Shown: positions 30,991-41,062, counted from the stretch's first letter. The stretch: DNA of 64,000 bases from Oegoconia quadripuncta (GCA_949316235.1 OX438752.1:2069001-2133000); one strand, 5' to 3'. Translations and numbers: made by a program. The notes: generated from the letters alone by a model not told the origin.

Positions 30991-31510
30991 TCTATCCTTC
31001 TACAAAAAATCAGGAACTTTAAAATTGTAGGAAGTTACAACACAAAAATTGCGTATTTTACTGGACTATAAATCTATTTCAGGCAGTTACGCGTGGCCAA
31101 CTTGGTCGGTTTTTATTTTATCATAGATTAATCGAAGGGAAAGGTTATTAGCCATGTTTGATGAAAATCGCTTAAGCGATAATCGATATTTAGCTTTTAA
31201 CGAAGTTGGATCGTACATTTCGATCATATCGTAGTTTTTTGTGGGATTTTCTACCAATTATAAGGTAGTAGAACTAACAACATAAAGGTGACTCTGTGAG
31301 CAAGTAGCGCACCTGGTGTAACCTCCTAGAGATAGGGTCATTACTTTCGACCTCAAATGTGGGTCAGTAACGCAATGTCACTCTGAAACACAACACACTT
31401 ATGAATATACAAGAATTTACAAGAATGTTTAGCACTTCGTCTAGATGAAAAGCGAGATGAAGCAAAAGTCGCTTCACTGCTTCCACCACCTTAATTTTTG
31501 CTTTACGCAT
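30991..31510. other. No recognised feature
   Basis: Unassigned; includes TTGATGAAAATCGCTTAAGC and TAGCGCACCTGGTGTAACCT without a repeat partner in the window. Confidence 0.45.
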
Positions 31511-31710
31511 TTACCAATCATCTAGTCCCAAACTAAGCAAAGCTTGTGCTATGGACACTAGGTAACGGATAAACATACATAAATATTTATATAAACATCC
31601 ATCCAAGACTCGGGAATAAATGTTCGTATTCATCATACACACATTTACCCGTCGCGGGATTCGAACCCGCAACCGTTGGTTTCGCTGATAGGGTCACTAT
31701 CCACTACACC
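31511..31710 (-). mobile_element. SINE-A
   Basis: ACCAATCATCTAGTCCCAAA, CGGGATTCGAACCCGCAACC, CACTATCCACTACACCACAC. The outermost head is replaced by a CACCA repeat. Confidence 0.88.
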
Positions 31711-31766
31711 ACACCACCACCGATACCTATGAAACAAACTAACCGCTTACATATTGTTAACCTTTA

Positions 31767-31812
31767 TATATATATATATATATAAATATATATAATATAT
31801 ATATATATATAA
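31767..31812. repeat. (TA)n microsatellite
   Basis: TATATA runs with a few AA interruptions, immediately before RTE-1. Confidence 0.9.
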
Positions 31813-32553
31813 ATGAAAGTCAATGTGATTAAAACGAAAGTTATGGTATTTGAGAGAGGGGTATGTATGACGGATTGCAATATTTTGATAGACAGAGAAA
31901 AAGTGGAGCAAGTGCGTGAATTTGTGTATTTGGGTTCACTGTTTACAAGGGATGGTAAGTGTGAGAAGGACATCGAAAGAAGAGTGAATGCCGGAAATCA
32001 GGTAAATGGAGCACTGCATGCCTTTATGAGGAGCCAGAATGTGTCCAAAAAAGCTCGTCTGGCTGTTCATGGCGGGGTGCTGGTTCCAACATTGACTTAC
32101 GGGAGTGAATGCTGGGTATGGCAAAAGAAGAATGAAAGTAGAATAAATGCAGTGGAAATGAGATCATTGAGAAGTATGAATGGGGTGACTCTGAAAGATA
32201 AAATCAGAAATAGTGTAATTAGGGAGTTAAGCAGTGTGAATGAAGATGTAGTGACAAAGATTGAAAAAGGTATGCTGAGATGGTTTGGACATGTGGAGAG
32301 GATGAATGAAAGAAGACTTACGAAAGAGATATACAAAGCGAATGTGGATGGTAGTGTTGGTAGGGGAAGACCACGGCGAACGTACCATGATCAAATCGGG
32401 GACGTCTTAAAGAAAGGCCAAGTCAAGAGTACCCTAAACCGACGAGCATGTATGAACAACCTTATGAGAGTGAAGGAAGCAGAAGAGGTGTGTCAGGATC
32501 GTAGCAAGTGGAAGTCTGTGGTCTCTGCCTACCCCAATGGGAAACAGGCGTGA
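31813..32553 (+). CDS. RTE-1 reverse transcriptase C-terminal part
   Basis: A 246-codon frame encoding the region after the RT catalytic core of an RTE-clade LINE. KTKVMVF near the start normally follows the YADD box. Then come [47 protein letters not shown], and [20 protein letters not shown], ending [13 protein letters not shown]. These are hallmarks of RTE proteins annotated in moths as endonuclease-reverse transcriptase. The ATG is just the first one after the TA repeat; endonuclease and RT core are missing, so this is a 5'-truncated, inactive copy. The undamaged frame suggests a fairly young insertion. Damaged copies are at 21655, 46305 and 48560. Confidence 0.85.
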   Translation: MKVNVIKTKVMVFERGVCMTDCNILIDREKVEQVREFVYLGSLFTRDGKCEKDIERRVNAGNQVNGALHAFMRSQNVSKKARLAVHGGVLVPTLTYGSECWVWQKKNESRINAVEMRSLRSMNGVTLKDKIRNSVIRELSSVNEDVVTKIEKGMLRWFGHVERMNERRLTKEIYKANVDGSVGRGRPRRTYHDQIGDVLKKGQVKSTLNRRACMNNLMRVKEAEEVCQDRSKWKSVVSAYPNGKQA

Positions 32554-32562
32554 CATTATGTA

Positions 32563-32568
32563 TGTATG

Positions 32569-32621
<53 letters not shown>
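32563..32621. repeat. (TGTA)n/(TA)n microsatellite
   Basis: TGTATGTATGTATGTA then about 45 bp of TA, the variable 3' tail of RTE-1. Confidence 0.9.
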
Positions 32622-32625
<4 letters not shown>

Positions 32626-32937
32626 TCTATGTTCCCCTTTATTATTGTAATTGTCATATCGGGTTTGCTGGAAGACATGTCTTTTAGTCATAAACTCGCT
32701 TTTTGTATATCTTATTTATTAATAGCCTTAGGCTATTTTAAAATATATATATATGACGTCATGACCTTTATCCCAAATTGGAGGGTCAGAGATATCCCAA
32801 ACAATAGAGTTTGGATGTTCCAAGGCTAAGGCTATTAATAAATAAGATATACAAAAAGCGAGTTCATCAGTAAAAGACATGTCTTCCAGCAAACCCGATA
32901 TAGGACAATTACAATAATAAAGGGGAACATAGAGTGC
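32622..32937. repeat. Inverted pair of LINE 3' UTRs around an RTE-2 tail
   Basis: 32622-32734 (GCACTCTATGTTCCCCTTTA, TTTGCTGGAAGACATGTC, CTCGCTTTTTGTATATCTTA) and 32823-32937 are ~113-bp near-identical reverse complements. The spacer (32752-32822) is an RTE-2 piece: TGACGTCATGACCTTTATCC, GGTCAGAGATATCCCAAAC. Confidence 0.85.
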
Positions 32938-33012
32938 ACACAAATAAAAAGTAAAAATAGGAAATAAGACAATAATTATTATATAATAATACGTACGTAA
33001 ATAAGCATATAT

Positions 33013-33220
33013 CTAACTAATATTATAAATGGGTAAGTTTGTTTGTTTGTTTGTTGCTCAATCATGGGGAAACGACTAAACGGATTTGGCTGAAATTTGG
33101 TATATAGGTAGAACATAGGATACTTTTTATCCCGTTATAGTGAGTAGTTCCCGCGGCATCAACAAATTTCCGCGATAAAGTTCTTCCACGCAGGCGAAGC
33201 CGCGGGCGGAAAGCTTGTTA
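33013..33220 (-). mobile_element. LepR copy
   Basis: TCTAACTAATATTATAAATG, TTTGGCTGAAATTTGGTATA, CACGCAGGCGAAGCCGCGGG, GCGGAAAGCTTG. Confidence 0.7.
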
Positions 33221-33327
33221 TAATATAAATTAATAAATAAATAAATATTTCATGAAATGGCTAATTTGACGAACTGCCTGCGACATATATATGCATATCC
33301 GCGTGCGCCGTAGCAGTTCAAATGGGT

Positions 33328-33398
33328 CATAAACTCAGTGTGGCATATCACTCAAAGAGCGATGCACTGGTTTTCAGTTATAACCCTTACAACAATGT
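33328..33398 (-). mobile_element. LINE 3' UTR fragment
   Basis: CATATCACTCAAAGAGCGAT, GCACTGGTTTTCAGTTATAA matches the longer copy at 34.7-34.9 kb. Confidence 0.55.
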
Positions 33399-33533
33399 CA
33401 CTGCTACTCAACAATATGCGGATAAATAATAGGTTAGGTACTTTGTATTTTGTCTTCGTATTTTGTATGTGTGCTGCTGTTATCAAATCGCTTTGGTTGT
33501 ACTATTTATACCTGGCTGATTTTCTGAAAAATA

Positions 33534-34198
33534 TTAGGTCCTTACCTATGAAATTGGCGTTTTGTATGTAGAATTTCATTAAGACTGTTTTCTCCATACA
33601 AACATTATTGATTTTTTTTTGGGAACGGCAAATCCAAATTTAGCTAAACTTAGTGTGTATTATCGGATAACATTAAGTTAAGTATGGGCAGTGTTAATTT
33701 TTAATAGTAACCGCTTTTTAAAAGTTTCAGCGAAATTATTATGGGAAGCACATGAAAAGAGCTCTGTTCAAGTTTTTTTTATTGTGTGATTTAGGCCAGA
33801 AATTAAAAAATATTTCATTTGAAACCTTGAATTAATATTCCATTTTCCAAATAAAAAAACAAAATTTGGAAATAGCATTGAAAATCGTAGGAATTGGTAC
33901 ATAATATGATTACTCCAACTCCAATTTCATAGGTAAAGATTTTGTATATTTTTTCATATTTTTTTGTTTTTGTATAAGACCTTTTGTTTGTAAATTTTTA
34001 GTTCCAATCCGCTGGGTGGAGGCCTGGAGTCCTGAAATACAGACTTTTATAGTCTAGCTCAGGCTCCAGTCCACCACATCTAATAATTTTGTGATCTTTT
34101 CTTTTTCTTTTTGGATTTCTTGTTTGTTGAACAGATGTGGTGTGAAAATAAAGTTATTTTTATTTTATTTTTATTTTTTTATTATTTTAAAGACCCAA
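33534..34198. mobile_element. MITE-B copy 2 with both ends and TA duplication
   Basis: Left end TTAGGTCCTTACCTATGAAA (after TA at 33532-33533). The right end, once the nested insert is removed, is CATAGGTAAAGACCCAA followed by TA. The ends are inverted repeats of about 28 bp. Internal GACTGTTTTCTCC and AAAGAGCTCTGTTC match copy 1. No coding frame. The left end is almost the same as the 3' end of the dead mariner at 44696 (TTAGGTCTTTACC ... TTGCCGTTTTGTATG). Confidence 0.85.
33940..34187 (+). mobile_element. Retrosequence nested in MITE-B
   Basis: A 248-bp insert flanked by TAAAGA (33934-33939 and 34188-34193). It contains GGAGGCCTGGAGTCCTGAAA, a GTGTGAAAATAAAG polyadenylation-like site and an (ATTTT)n tail. 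The 59.3-59.5 kb piece has a similar 3' UTR plan. Probably a 5'-truncated LINE. MITE-B copy 1 supplies the empty site. Confidence 0.75.
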
Positions 34199-34720
34199 TA
34201 TAATTTAAATATAATATTTTCATTTGTTTTAATTTAGTTAATTATGATTATTAAACGATTACCGTTTACGACCATTAAACGATTTTCTTATCGAAGATTT
34301 CAACAAGGTACTTAGCGATAAATTAGCAAGCGTGTACTTCATACGAAGTCTTTGAATGTTGGAGAGATATGAGAACTGTTACGTGTCTTTTACTTGTTGA
34401 AAGTGAACAGTAAGTATTAGATGTTCACTTTCCAGAGTAAGACCAAATGTTTGTTAGAGCAATATTATCTTGAATAATAATACTATCGATTAGTATAATA
34501 AAATGGGGAGTGTTTGTTTTTTTAATTATAGTTGGTTCGAGTCCTCGCTTGCCTCAAGCGAGTTTTAGCAACATCTTTGAATGCAGTTTTATTTCTTTTT
34601 AAAAATAAAGGAATATCTCCTTTAAATTAAATGGCCCGACTTATCTTTCCACATTGTATAATATCATATGGCTCTGGTAGAAAACTCTATAAAGAGAATA
34701 AGCTCGCCTTTGTACATAGA
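34199..34720. other. No recognised feature
   Basis: AT-rich, unassigned. (GATA)n follows at 34720-34733. Confidence 0.45.
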
Positions 34721-34930
34721 TAGATAGATAGATAAAGCATTTATTTACGCCACTGCGTTCACACAATTACACAATTTTTAAATTACAAAGAAATATACAT
34801 ACAAATAAACGTAAAGACTAGAAAATACAAAGGGCGAGTGTGTGCCCCAGTAGCACAAATGCATTATAACTCATTGTAGCACATCACTCAAAGAGCGAAA
34901 CACTGGTTTTCAGTTACAACCCCTACAAGT
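34721..34930 (-). mobile_element. LINE 3' end with (GATA)n tail
   Basis: (GATA)n, AAGCATTTATTTACGCCACT, AATTACACAATTTTTAAATT, CACATCACTCAAAGAGCGAA, ACACTGGTTTTCAGTTACAA. Minus-strand 3' UTR of the LINE also seen at 26431 and 33328. Confidence 0.6.
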
Positions 34931-35321
34931 ACGAGTGCATAAAAATACGTGCATGTTCCCGTCTGCGTGTACATTTGTGGTCAATCGTGAGTGAAAAGTG
35001 TCGGTTGTTGATACAGCTAGTGTTGAGTAGTAATTTAAATTAATGATAATGATGTGACAAAAAGAAAAAGAGAAGTACATAGGCAGTTCCACTACAGACA
35101 ACGCTTTGGAATTCCAATTTTTGTTTTTCCATTAAATGTGCCCTAAGGTGTTTTTTGAACAAGCTCAATGTTCATTTTATACATTTTATATACATTTTAC
35201 ATACAATGCATTTCTGTAACAATTTTGTGTACAATAAAGATATTAAGATAAGATAAGATATATTTATTCGAAATATCAACATCATACAATATTTTAATTT
35301 TAATTGATAATATCAAATAAC

Positions 35322-35551
35322 TAGCTTATCGCCCGCGCCTTCGCCTGCATGGAATGACTTTATCGCGGGGATATCTTTAATTTGTTAATCCAACTCGAAC
35401 TACTAACATCGAGACAAAAAATAACTTATGCTTTAACCTAGGGTATGTCCTAACTTTATGCAAAATTTCATCCAAATCCGTTCCGCCGTGATTGAGCAAT
35501 GAATAGACAAAGATACATCCAAACTTTCGCATTTATATTATTGGTTAGATA
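35322..35551 (+). mobile_element. LepR copy
   Basis: AACTAGCTTATCGCCCGCGC, CTTCGCCTGCATGGAATGAC, AATTTCATCCAAATCCGTTC, ACTTTCGCATTTATATTATT. Both ends present. Confidence 0.7.
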
Positions 35552-35708
35552 AAACCTCAGTTAAAAGTTAACATCAGGTGTTATTGAGGTCAGGTAAGGT
35601 GTTTACATATAATTGTTTGTACATTTAACTAATATACTTAAGGCTTCATTACTCTAAGCGGTGTAACAAGCGTCTGTAAACCTATTTAATAAAATAAAAT
35701 AATAATGA

Positions 35709-35842
35709 AGGAAAGAAAGAAAGAAAGAAAAAATTCTTTATTGTACACAGCTTAAAAATATACACAGTGATATTATTGTTTTAACAGGTGTACAAAGGCG
35801 GTCTTATCGTTTATAGCGATCTCTTCCAGACATCCATGGCAA
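35709..35842 (-). mobile_element. LINE-5 3' UTR
   Basis: (GAAA)n, TTCTTTATTGTACACAGC, AAAGGCGGTCTTATCGTTTA, TAGCGATCTCTTCCAGACAT. Confidence 0.7.
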
Positions 35843-35949
35843 AGGAGCTTGATATAAATACACTACTGCTGCGTAGCGTAAAGCAAACTTACAAAAGTAA
35901 AATATATGTAAATCCTTTTACTATAATATATATATATATATATACATAT

Positions 35950-36262
35950 ATGTATATAAATACAGACAAATGGGCATAACTACATAAAATACTACAAAAT
36001 ATATAAATACATACTTACATAAACAAAATAAATACCATTATAAAGCGATAAGTAATGCTCTCTTAAACGCCGTTTAAACACCGCTAGCGACTCAGCGCAA
36101 CGAATAATGCGAGGCAACTCATTCCACAATTGGACAGATATTGCTGCAAAGGTGTCATAGAAATAGCTAGTACGACAGCAGACAGGCTTTAACAAATTGT
36201 CGAATTTGGATCTTAAATTCACGTCATGATCTGATCCCAAAAATTGAAGTAAAAAAATTAAG
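35950..36262 (-). mobile_element. CR1-type LINE C-terminus
   Basis: Minus frame: SDHDVNLRSKFDNLLKPVCC, RTSYFYDTFAAISVQLWNEL, PRIIRCAESLAVFKRRLREH, YLSLYNG. This is the conserved last ~80 residues of a CR1/Daphne-like LINE protein. Frame intact to its stop; 5'-truncated at an A run. Confidence 0.8.
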
Positions 36263-36298
36263 TATTTAATAAAAGTACCAGTAGTGCATAAAAAAAAT

Positions 36299-36700
36299 AT
36301 TTTTTTTTTTTTTATATGAGAGGGCGGCAAACGAGCATGCGGGTCACCTGATGGAAAGCAATCACCGCCGCCCATGGACATCCGCAACACCAAAAGGGTC
36401 ACAGATGCGTTGCCGGCCTTTGAGGAAGGTGTCCACCCCAGAATAAGTAGGGCAGCCTGAGCGATGAGGGATTCTCCAGCACTAATAGTGCTGGTACCCT
36501 CCTGGGGTACTAACTCTTTAAATACCGCTACCATTCTGGAGAGAGACTGGAAGGTGGGCCTCCGGCGCCCTCGCTCACCGGACGAAGCGCAGTGGCAAAA
36601 TGCCACTACTCAGACGTCGGTCTTCTGCGAGAGGGTGGTACTTCCCCGGTCGAGCCGGCCCATTCATGCTGCAAGCTAATAGCTTACAGCGTGGCTCTAC
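36299..36700 (-). mobile_element. LINE-2-type 3' end, second subfamily
   Basis: T run at 36299-36312, GAGGGCGGCAAACGAGCATG, CATGGACATCCGCAACACC, TGCGTTGCCGGCCTTTGAGG. The inner part (GCGATGAGGGATTCTCCAGC, GGTACTTCCCCGGTCGAGCC) differs from LINE-2 at 7172. A continuous 204-codon minus frame runs from this piece into the CR1-type piece; that fusion is accidental. Confidence 0.75.
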
Positions 36701-36952
36701 CACTACAAAGACAAATATATGTCTGTATAGTAATTTGTGTACTTGTCTATTCGTACCTACATATGTACGCTATACCACTTGTATGTACAAAAAGTTAATC
36801 AATAAATTGTTTTGTTTCAGATTCATGTCATGCGCTGATTTCATACGCTATGCTATCACAAACACGTGAGTAATTTTTACTATATAATAAGGACATGGTA
36901 TCGTCAAAGGCGGGCACGATTGATATATTTAGCAGTACATAAGTTATATATA

Positions 36953-37540
36953 TATGTCGGAGATGGGTGAGGGTGTGGGCGTTGCTAGAGCGACCGGACG
37001 GTGCCAGTCGCGTGATAAAGGGCTGCTCGGGCAATGGCGACATTATTGCAAGGTACGATAGGCGAATCGGCAACGTATTCACATTCGATTATGATTATGA
37101 AACCTGAGATGCTTTCTGGTGAATAGTAAACATTTGCACGCCCCCTCATGCCATACAACTTGGCCATCGCGTGCAGTCTGTGGAATTCAACCGGACCTGG
37201 TACTCAATTCCTCCTTGCTCAAATCCCATGATCAACTTCTTATTAGCTAACGACTCACCGGATTCTTCCAAGCGTCGGTGATAATGGTAATCAAATCACT
37301 CACAGTACTACGTTGTTGTTGTGTTCAGTGGAGCTCCGACTCCTTTGAAGGCTCGTAGTAAAGTGCCTGTCATTTTCAATGTGCCGACCTTATATAATCA
37401 CCGCGCCATTTCCGGCGATACCAGCGCCACCAGGTTCACTTCCCATTAACCGCGTATTATGATATTCACTTGACCGTATGAATAATGAATTCTATCGCTA
37501 ATTTATCGCTATCTGCGATATATATATCTAAATTATGTAT
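36953..37540. repeat. Repeat-E copy 2 (longest)
   Basis: TGTCGGAGATGGGTGAGGGT, GACCGGACGGTGCCAGTCGC, GATTATGAAACCTGAGATGC, CGGATTCTTCCAAGCGTCGG, GCGATACCAGCGCCACCAGG, TATCGCTAATTTATCGCTAT. A further fragment (TGTCGGAGATGGGTGTGGGC) is at 17322. Non-coding. Confidence 0.8.
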
Positions 37541-37544
37541 TTGT

Positions 37545-37620
37545 ATCTAAATTTAAATTGTCAAGATAGTCTCCGTTATTTCTAATTACCCTCGCAAGAA
37601 ATCGGAGTCGATTCGTAAAA
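37545..37620. repeat. Short repeat shared with 41411-41490
   Basis: CTAAATTTAAATTGTCAAGA, TCTCCGTTATTTCTAATTA, CAAGAAATCGGAGTCGATTC occurs at both places in the same orientation. 37621-38044 is unassigned. Confidence 0.65.
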
Positions 37621-38044
37621 AAATTAAGACGGCGGTTAATTATTTTATTTGTAATTTTGATAATTATTAACTGATTTTGTTCATTGTCTCGCTGTTGGGT
37701 TGATTTTATCACCAGGGTGGTTCTATATATTTGGTTAACATCTGATGATGCACTCTGGAGATAAATAGCGAAACCTTACTGAAGTTTTGCCAATTTTTGA
37801 GAGTTCAATATCTCTTCTATTCTCAATTTAAAAAGTACTTTAACTCGCATAAAGATTTTGATCTCGTCTTTGCCAAAAAAATAAATACGGTTGAATTTGG
37901 CTTGTTTAGGAAATCGTACTGCCTACTGCGATCCACGCCGGCAACATACATTGATTAAAGACTCTTTTTTTTAAAGAGCTAATTCTCTTGAATACGACTA
38001 TGTCGCACTGTAACTATTAACTTTGTTGTGGAATTATCTATTTT

Positions 38045-38770
38045 TAAACGACTTCAAAAAAGGAGGAGGTTCTGTATTCGGGGCGTATTTTTTTTTTATA
38101 TATATGTACACCGATATCTCCATGATTTGGCGGTTGATTCACATGGTTCTTTTTGTAAATGAAAGGGGATACCGTCGAGTTGGTCCCATTGTAATTTCAG
38201 CGCAATAGGACTAGTAGTTTTTGTGTAATCATGGTAAACATCAGAATGGCATTACATATTTAGACGATTTTGTACCTTTTACACAGGGAAACTAAGTAGG
38301 TACAGTTTGGGTTTGTGTGGAAAAAGTGTAGAGAAGGTCGGTGTGATTATCAGCAATAAATATGACAAATCAAAGATCATCAGGTCGAGCTGGTACACCC
38401 GAACTGCCCACCTAACCTGTAGGAGCGAGAAGGTCGCCATCGCATAAAAATTATCAGGGAGATTAGCAACCACGGATAAATACTAATAACTTTGTTTAAC
38501 CGACTTCAAAAACGGAGGAGGTTTTGTATTCTTTATGTATGTACATCGATTAGTCCGAGATTTTTAAGCTGATTTACGTCGGTGTGATTAACAACAATAA
38601 ATATGACAAATCGAAGATCATCAGGTTGAGCTGGTACACCCCAAGTGCCCACCTAACCTGTAGGAGCGAGAAGGTTCGCCATCGCACAAAAATATCAGGG
38701 AGATTAGCAACCACGGATAAATACTAATAACTTTTTTTAACCAACTTCAAAAAAGAAGGAGGTTCTGTAA
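38045..38770. repeat. Repeat containing ~241-bp direct duplication
   Basis: CCGACTTCAAAAACGGAGGA-type sequence occurs at about 38050, 38500 and 38742. GTCGGTGTGATTA...CAATAAATATGACAAATC...GAGCTGGTACACCC...GAAGG occurs at 38338 and 38579, 241 bp apart. The CCGACTTCAAAAAAGGAGG motif is known to me as common in insect genomes. Confidence 0.75.
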
Positions 38771-38799
38771 TCTTTATGTATGTACATCGATTAGTCCGA

Positions 38800-39305
38800 C
38801 ATTTTTAAGCCGATTTACATGATTATTAAGAGCTAACTTAGTAAGTTTATACAATAGCCTAGCATTATCCGACAGTGGATATGCTAAGTTAATGTTATAC
38901 CTACCCTCGGGAACAAATATGTGATTTTGGAATACAATTTGTCTTCTGTAGGCTTCGTTCCACACACACTCCATCAAAACATGATATACATCCTCCACTA
39001 CGTCACACTCAGAACAATTTGGCGATGGTCATTTGCGCATCACATATGCAAACTTGTTATGTGTCCGTAACAAAGTTTAAGAACAATAATAAGATCCTGC
39101 CTGCTCAGTTTACGTTCGTCAATCCATGGGGAACCCCACGGCTGTGGTTGGATTGTTCGATACCAAATGCCTTTCTCTTTGGACCTCTGATCAATCAGTA
39201 TAAAAAGGTAATACAAGATATTCAGCTCCATCACTAAAAGCCTCTTTAGCCAAACGGTCACCTTTTCGTTGAATGCTACACCCACATGTGATGGAATCCA
39301 TTAGA
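38800..39305 (-). pseudogene. LINE RNase H and C-terminal remnant
   Basis: The minus strand opens with WIPSHVGVAFNEKVTVWLKR, the conserved RNase H end (W-I-P-x-H-x-G-x-x-x-N-E) of I/R1-type LINE proteins. It continues with IWYRTIQPQPWGSPWIDERK and RQDLIIVLKLCYGHITSLHM. After a frame change come a CSECD-like stretch and EDVYHVLMECVWNEAYRRQI. Order and motifs fit family knowledge. At least one frame break exists near 39000-39040. No RT core is attached, so the copy is dead. Confidence 0.75.
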
Positions 39306-39716
39306 GGGTGACCTAGTTAAAGACTCTTTAAGCAATGCGGAATTAGACAAAAAGGTAGATCTAGTCAATTAACCAACAAGTAATTTATTCGGTAGTATCC
39401 ATCATCGACAAGTCCGCTCTATTCGTCCCTCGGGGCGGCCCTCGCTAAAGTCTTGCCGAAAGCGATTAAGTGGACTACACCGAAACTAGCCTAGTTGGCT
39501 TAAGGCCCGCGAAATGTGGGCTTGTCTTAATTATTCACTTTATTGGAGTCAGGTGTTGCGTTCGTAAGTAGCGATTATAAATGCGTAGCCTGCTCTGGTT
39601 ATCGATTTTGGAGGCCTTTGGATAATTTGAAAGCGGTATTTGTTATACAGTTATAGGTACAGTAACAAATAAAGAGATGGAATTTAAATATAAACTAGAA
39701 CAAATGTAAAAAATGG
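39306..39716. other. No recognised feature
   Basis: Moderate GC, including CTCGGGGCGGCCCTCGCTAA; no repeat partner and no supported frame. Confidence 0.45.
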
Positions 39717-39845
39717 GGTCGCGAGGCATAAGGTACCCAAAACGCTGGCAGCGTTTCCTCGCTGGATGCAGATACTTAAACGTTGAGCGAGGAAACAACC
39801 AGCTCTCGGGTCACCAGTGACATCGACTAAGCGCTTTGAAATATT
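39717..39845 (-). pseudogene. LINE C-terminal fragment (QRGNAAS motif)
   Basis: Minus frame: RLVDVTGDPRAGCFLAQRLS, ICIQRGNAASVLGTLCLATP. The TGDPRA...QR...QRGNAASVLGT pattern is the C-terminal signature of a LINE family I recall from Lepidoptera, but I cannot name its clade. Only ~43 residues survive. Confidence 0.65.
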
Positions 39846-39892
39846 AAAGAAAAATTTAAGAGCGCCCTATTTGTTATAGGTACAAATTTCTA

Positions 39893-40101
39893 ATTTCTCA
39901 TTCATAATTTATAATGCGGACTGCTAAGGTATGGAACTCACTGCCCGCGTCGGTTTTTCCCGACACTTACAACGTTGGGATCTTCAAGTCTAGAGTGAAT
40001 ATGCATTTACTGGGTGAGCGTGATACATCTTCGGCTACATCGTCATTTTCCATCAGGTGAGATTGTGGTCAAACGCGAAACCAGTTTTTAATAATAATAA
40101 A
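39893..40101 (+). mobile_element. LINE-3 3' end
   Basis: TTTATAATGCGGACTGCTAA, GGTATGGAACTCACTGCCCG, CGGCTACATCGTCATTTTCC, ATCAGGTGAGATTGTGGTCA, AATAATAAT tail. Confidence 0.8.
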
Positions 40102-40134
40102 AAAATTATAATAAATTCTCAGATATACGGTTGT

Positions 40135-40470
40135 TCAGAAGTGCCATATGAAAATTTCAGCCATCTCGATGGGAAGGTTTGTCAGCACCACGTCCTGAAT
40201 GGCGCAGGGTAGTGCTTAGGAGAGTAAGTGATTTCGAGGAGCAGCGTAAAGTTGACCTCGATGCTAAACGCGACGAGCTGAAAACCCGTCCACCCGCTGC
40301 CATCCATTATCACTACGTGGTAGGTGTGCTTACGTGCCCATATTGCGTACGGGAATTCACTGCATAGATCGGCTATGTTAGCCATCTTCGAGTGCACCAG
40401 CGCCGGACCGATCAGGAGTCGCAGTGGTCGCCATGGCCGAAATCGTTCGGTAGCCACATCATCATCATAG
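40135..40470 (+). pseudogene. LINE C-terminus with C2H2 finger, stop inside
   Basis: The frame encodes SAPRPEWRRVVLRRVSDFEE, QRKVDLDAKRDELKTRPPAA, VLTCPYCVREFTA, then TAG (40365-40367), then IGYVSHLRVHQRRTDQ and SPWPKSFGS. The C-x2-C-x12-H-x3-H zinc finger is intact apart from the stop replacing its seventh linker residue. The WRR...FE..R...L..KRDELKARPPAA pattern is the C-terminus of a LINE ORF2 common in moths (family knowledge). 5'-truncated. Confidence 0.75.
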
Positions 40471-40506
40471 GTAGGTACAACTAATTAATTTTCGTCTTAT
40501 TACATA

Positions 40507-40735
40507 CTAGCTTTCCTCCCGCGACTTCGTCCGCATGGCAGATTTTATCAAAATACAAACAACAAACTTTCATCCCCTATTTTATCCCCTTGGGGGTAGA
40601 ATTTATCAAAATCCTTTCTTAGCGGATGCCTACGTCATAACATCTACCTGCATGCCAAATTTCAGCCCGATCCGTCCAGTGGTTTGGGCTGGGCGTTGAT
40701 AGATCACTATGTCAGTCACCTTTGAGTTATATATA
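40507..40735 (+). mobile_element. LepR copy
   Basis: ACTAGCTTTCCTCCCGCGAC, TTCGTCCGCATGGCAG, AATCCTTTCTTAGCGGATGC, AATTTCAGCCCGATCCGTCC, ATATATTTAGAT. Probably the most complete copy. Confidence 0.7.
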
Positions 40736-40747
40736 TTTAGATTTATA

Positions 40748-40862
40748 CACATACATACATAACGTCAAGATATTTATCCCAAATGGCCATCCCAAACAGA
40801 CACGGTTCATCTTTAAAAGTATACAGAAATGCATACGTGACAGGGTGTGAGCATATGGGCAT
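40748..40862 (-). mobile_element. RTE-2 3' end
   Basis: (CATA)n, ACGTCAAGATATTTATCCC, AAATGCATACGTGACAGGGT, GTGAGC. Shortened relative to 11911. Confidence 0.65.
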
Positions 40863-40927
40863 TTTAAAATGTCCGCCTGGCTAGCTACCACCATCTTATC
40901 TAAATCTGCCGCCAAGCAGCAATGTTA
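40858..40927 (+). mobile_element. SINE-C internal fragment
   Basis: GGCATTTTAAAATGTCCGCC, TGGCTAGCTACCACCATCTT, CCGCCAAGCAGCAATGTTA; both ends missing. A LINE-5 tail (GCGCAATAAAGTGTATTTG, TATTG repeats, 40932-40973) is inserted after it, and AATAGCATT resumes SINE-C. Confidence 0.7.
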
Positions 40928-40984
40928 TCTGTTGCGCAATAAAGTGTATTTGTATTGTATTGTATTTGTATTGTTAATAGCATT

Positions 40985-41062
40985 CTAACATCTATCTACC
41001 AACCAAATTTCTTCCAAATCCGTCCAGCCAATTAGGCCTGAAGAGGTAACAAACATACATCT
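40985..41062 (+). mobile_element. LepR 3' part, cut by SINE-C
   Basis: CATCTATCTACCAACCAAAT, TTCTTCCAAATCCGTCCAGC, GAAGAGGTAACAAACATACA. Confidence 0.6.

Noticed and set aside
35992..36606. 204-codon minus-strand frame
   Set aside because: It joins a LINE-2-type 3' end to the C-terminus of a CR1-type LINE across an A run; a chance fusion of two insertions.
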